DNA of 64,000 bases from the NCBI RefSeq assembly GCF_014356525.2, contig NC_052511.1:48388137-48452136 (forward strand), in the 5' to 3' direction. This DNA comes from Nilaparvata lugens. Taxonomy: Eukaryota; Arthropoda; Insecta; Hemiptera; Delphacidae. The notes under the pieces are model-generated. The model worked only from the letters and a program-made list of their open reading frames with translations, did not search any database and was not told where the DNA came from. Below, in pieces: positions 63,946 through 64,000 of the stretch (position 1 is the first letter of the stretch; every line of letters begins with the position of its first letter). The translations under genes and the position numbers were made by a program.

Positions 63946-64000
63946 GTGAGTTATTTTATTGAATAATCTATTATTTCAAATGTATGACCCTTATCTATGC

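Overview
This looks like a window of an insect nuclear genome from a draft assembly. It has two runs of exactly 100 N, spliceosomal introns, AT-rich DNA and a very high density of nested non-autonomous transposons. The repeat spectrum (a Maverick-like TIR element, Penelope-like ends with hammerhead ribozymes, a DD41D mariner, BEL/Pao gag, foldback elements) would fit a hemipteran such as a planthopper. That is an inference from general knowledge, not a database match.

Genes. The one confidently recognisable host gene is on the minus strand: a Cys-loop ligand-gated chloride-channel subunit. Five exons (6-74, 264-455, 3130-3264, 4669-4751, 6325-6548) join in perfect splice phase. They encode the extracellular beta-strand core, the Cys-loop, TM1, TM2 and the TM2-TM3 linker; the rest of the gene lies left of the window. 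The exon at 6325-6548 is followed by two decayed partial tandem copies with a 177-bp period. The intron beside the TM1 exon holds a 114-bp tandem array that copies that exon's splice acceptor. A signal-peptide-like first exon with a good donor lies on the same strand at 58899-58954 and could be this gene's start, implying an intron of about 52 kb; that link is unproven. Two weaker plus-strand exons are proposed at 40158-40456 (possible last exon) and 63910-63945 (possible first exon).

Mobile DNA. The most interesting object is a 7.33-kb element at 23222-30552. It has AG...CT ends, TIRs of about 335 bp and a 6-bp target duplication (CATAAA), and it sits inside another dispersed repeat whose two halves resume on either side. 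Those termini are the Maverick/Polinton signature. Inside are a double-jelly-roll capsid-like gene and a BEL/Pao (DUF1759-type) gag-like gene whose 3' end is part of the TIR. A second pair of 171-177-bp inverted repeats lies just upstream of the start codons of two convergent genes.

Other elements are a DD41D mariner with one frameshift (42567-43905), a solo LTR with a GTAT duplication inside an 11-bp minisatellite (20653-21289), a Penelope-like GIY-YIG remnant followed by a hammerhead ribozyme (33385-34438), further hammerhead-like motifs in palindromic repeats, an RTE-like LINE tail, and a Helitron-like element. At least nine dispersed families recur and are labelled A to L here. Family D carries a TG microsatellite inside each copy, one expanded to about 730 bp. 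The rest of the window is microsatellite, polypurine DNA, satellite or sequence in which nothing was recognised.
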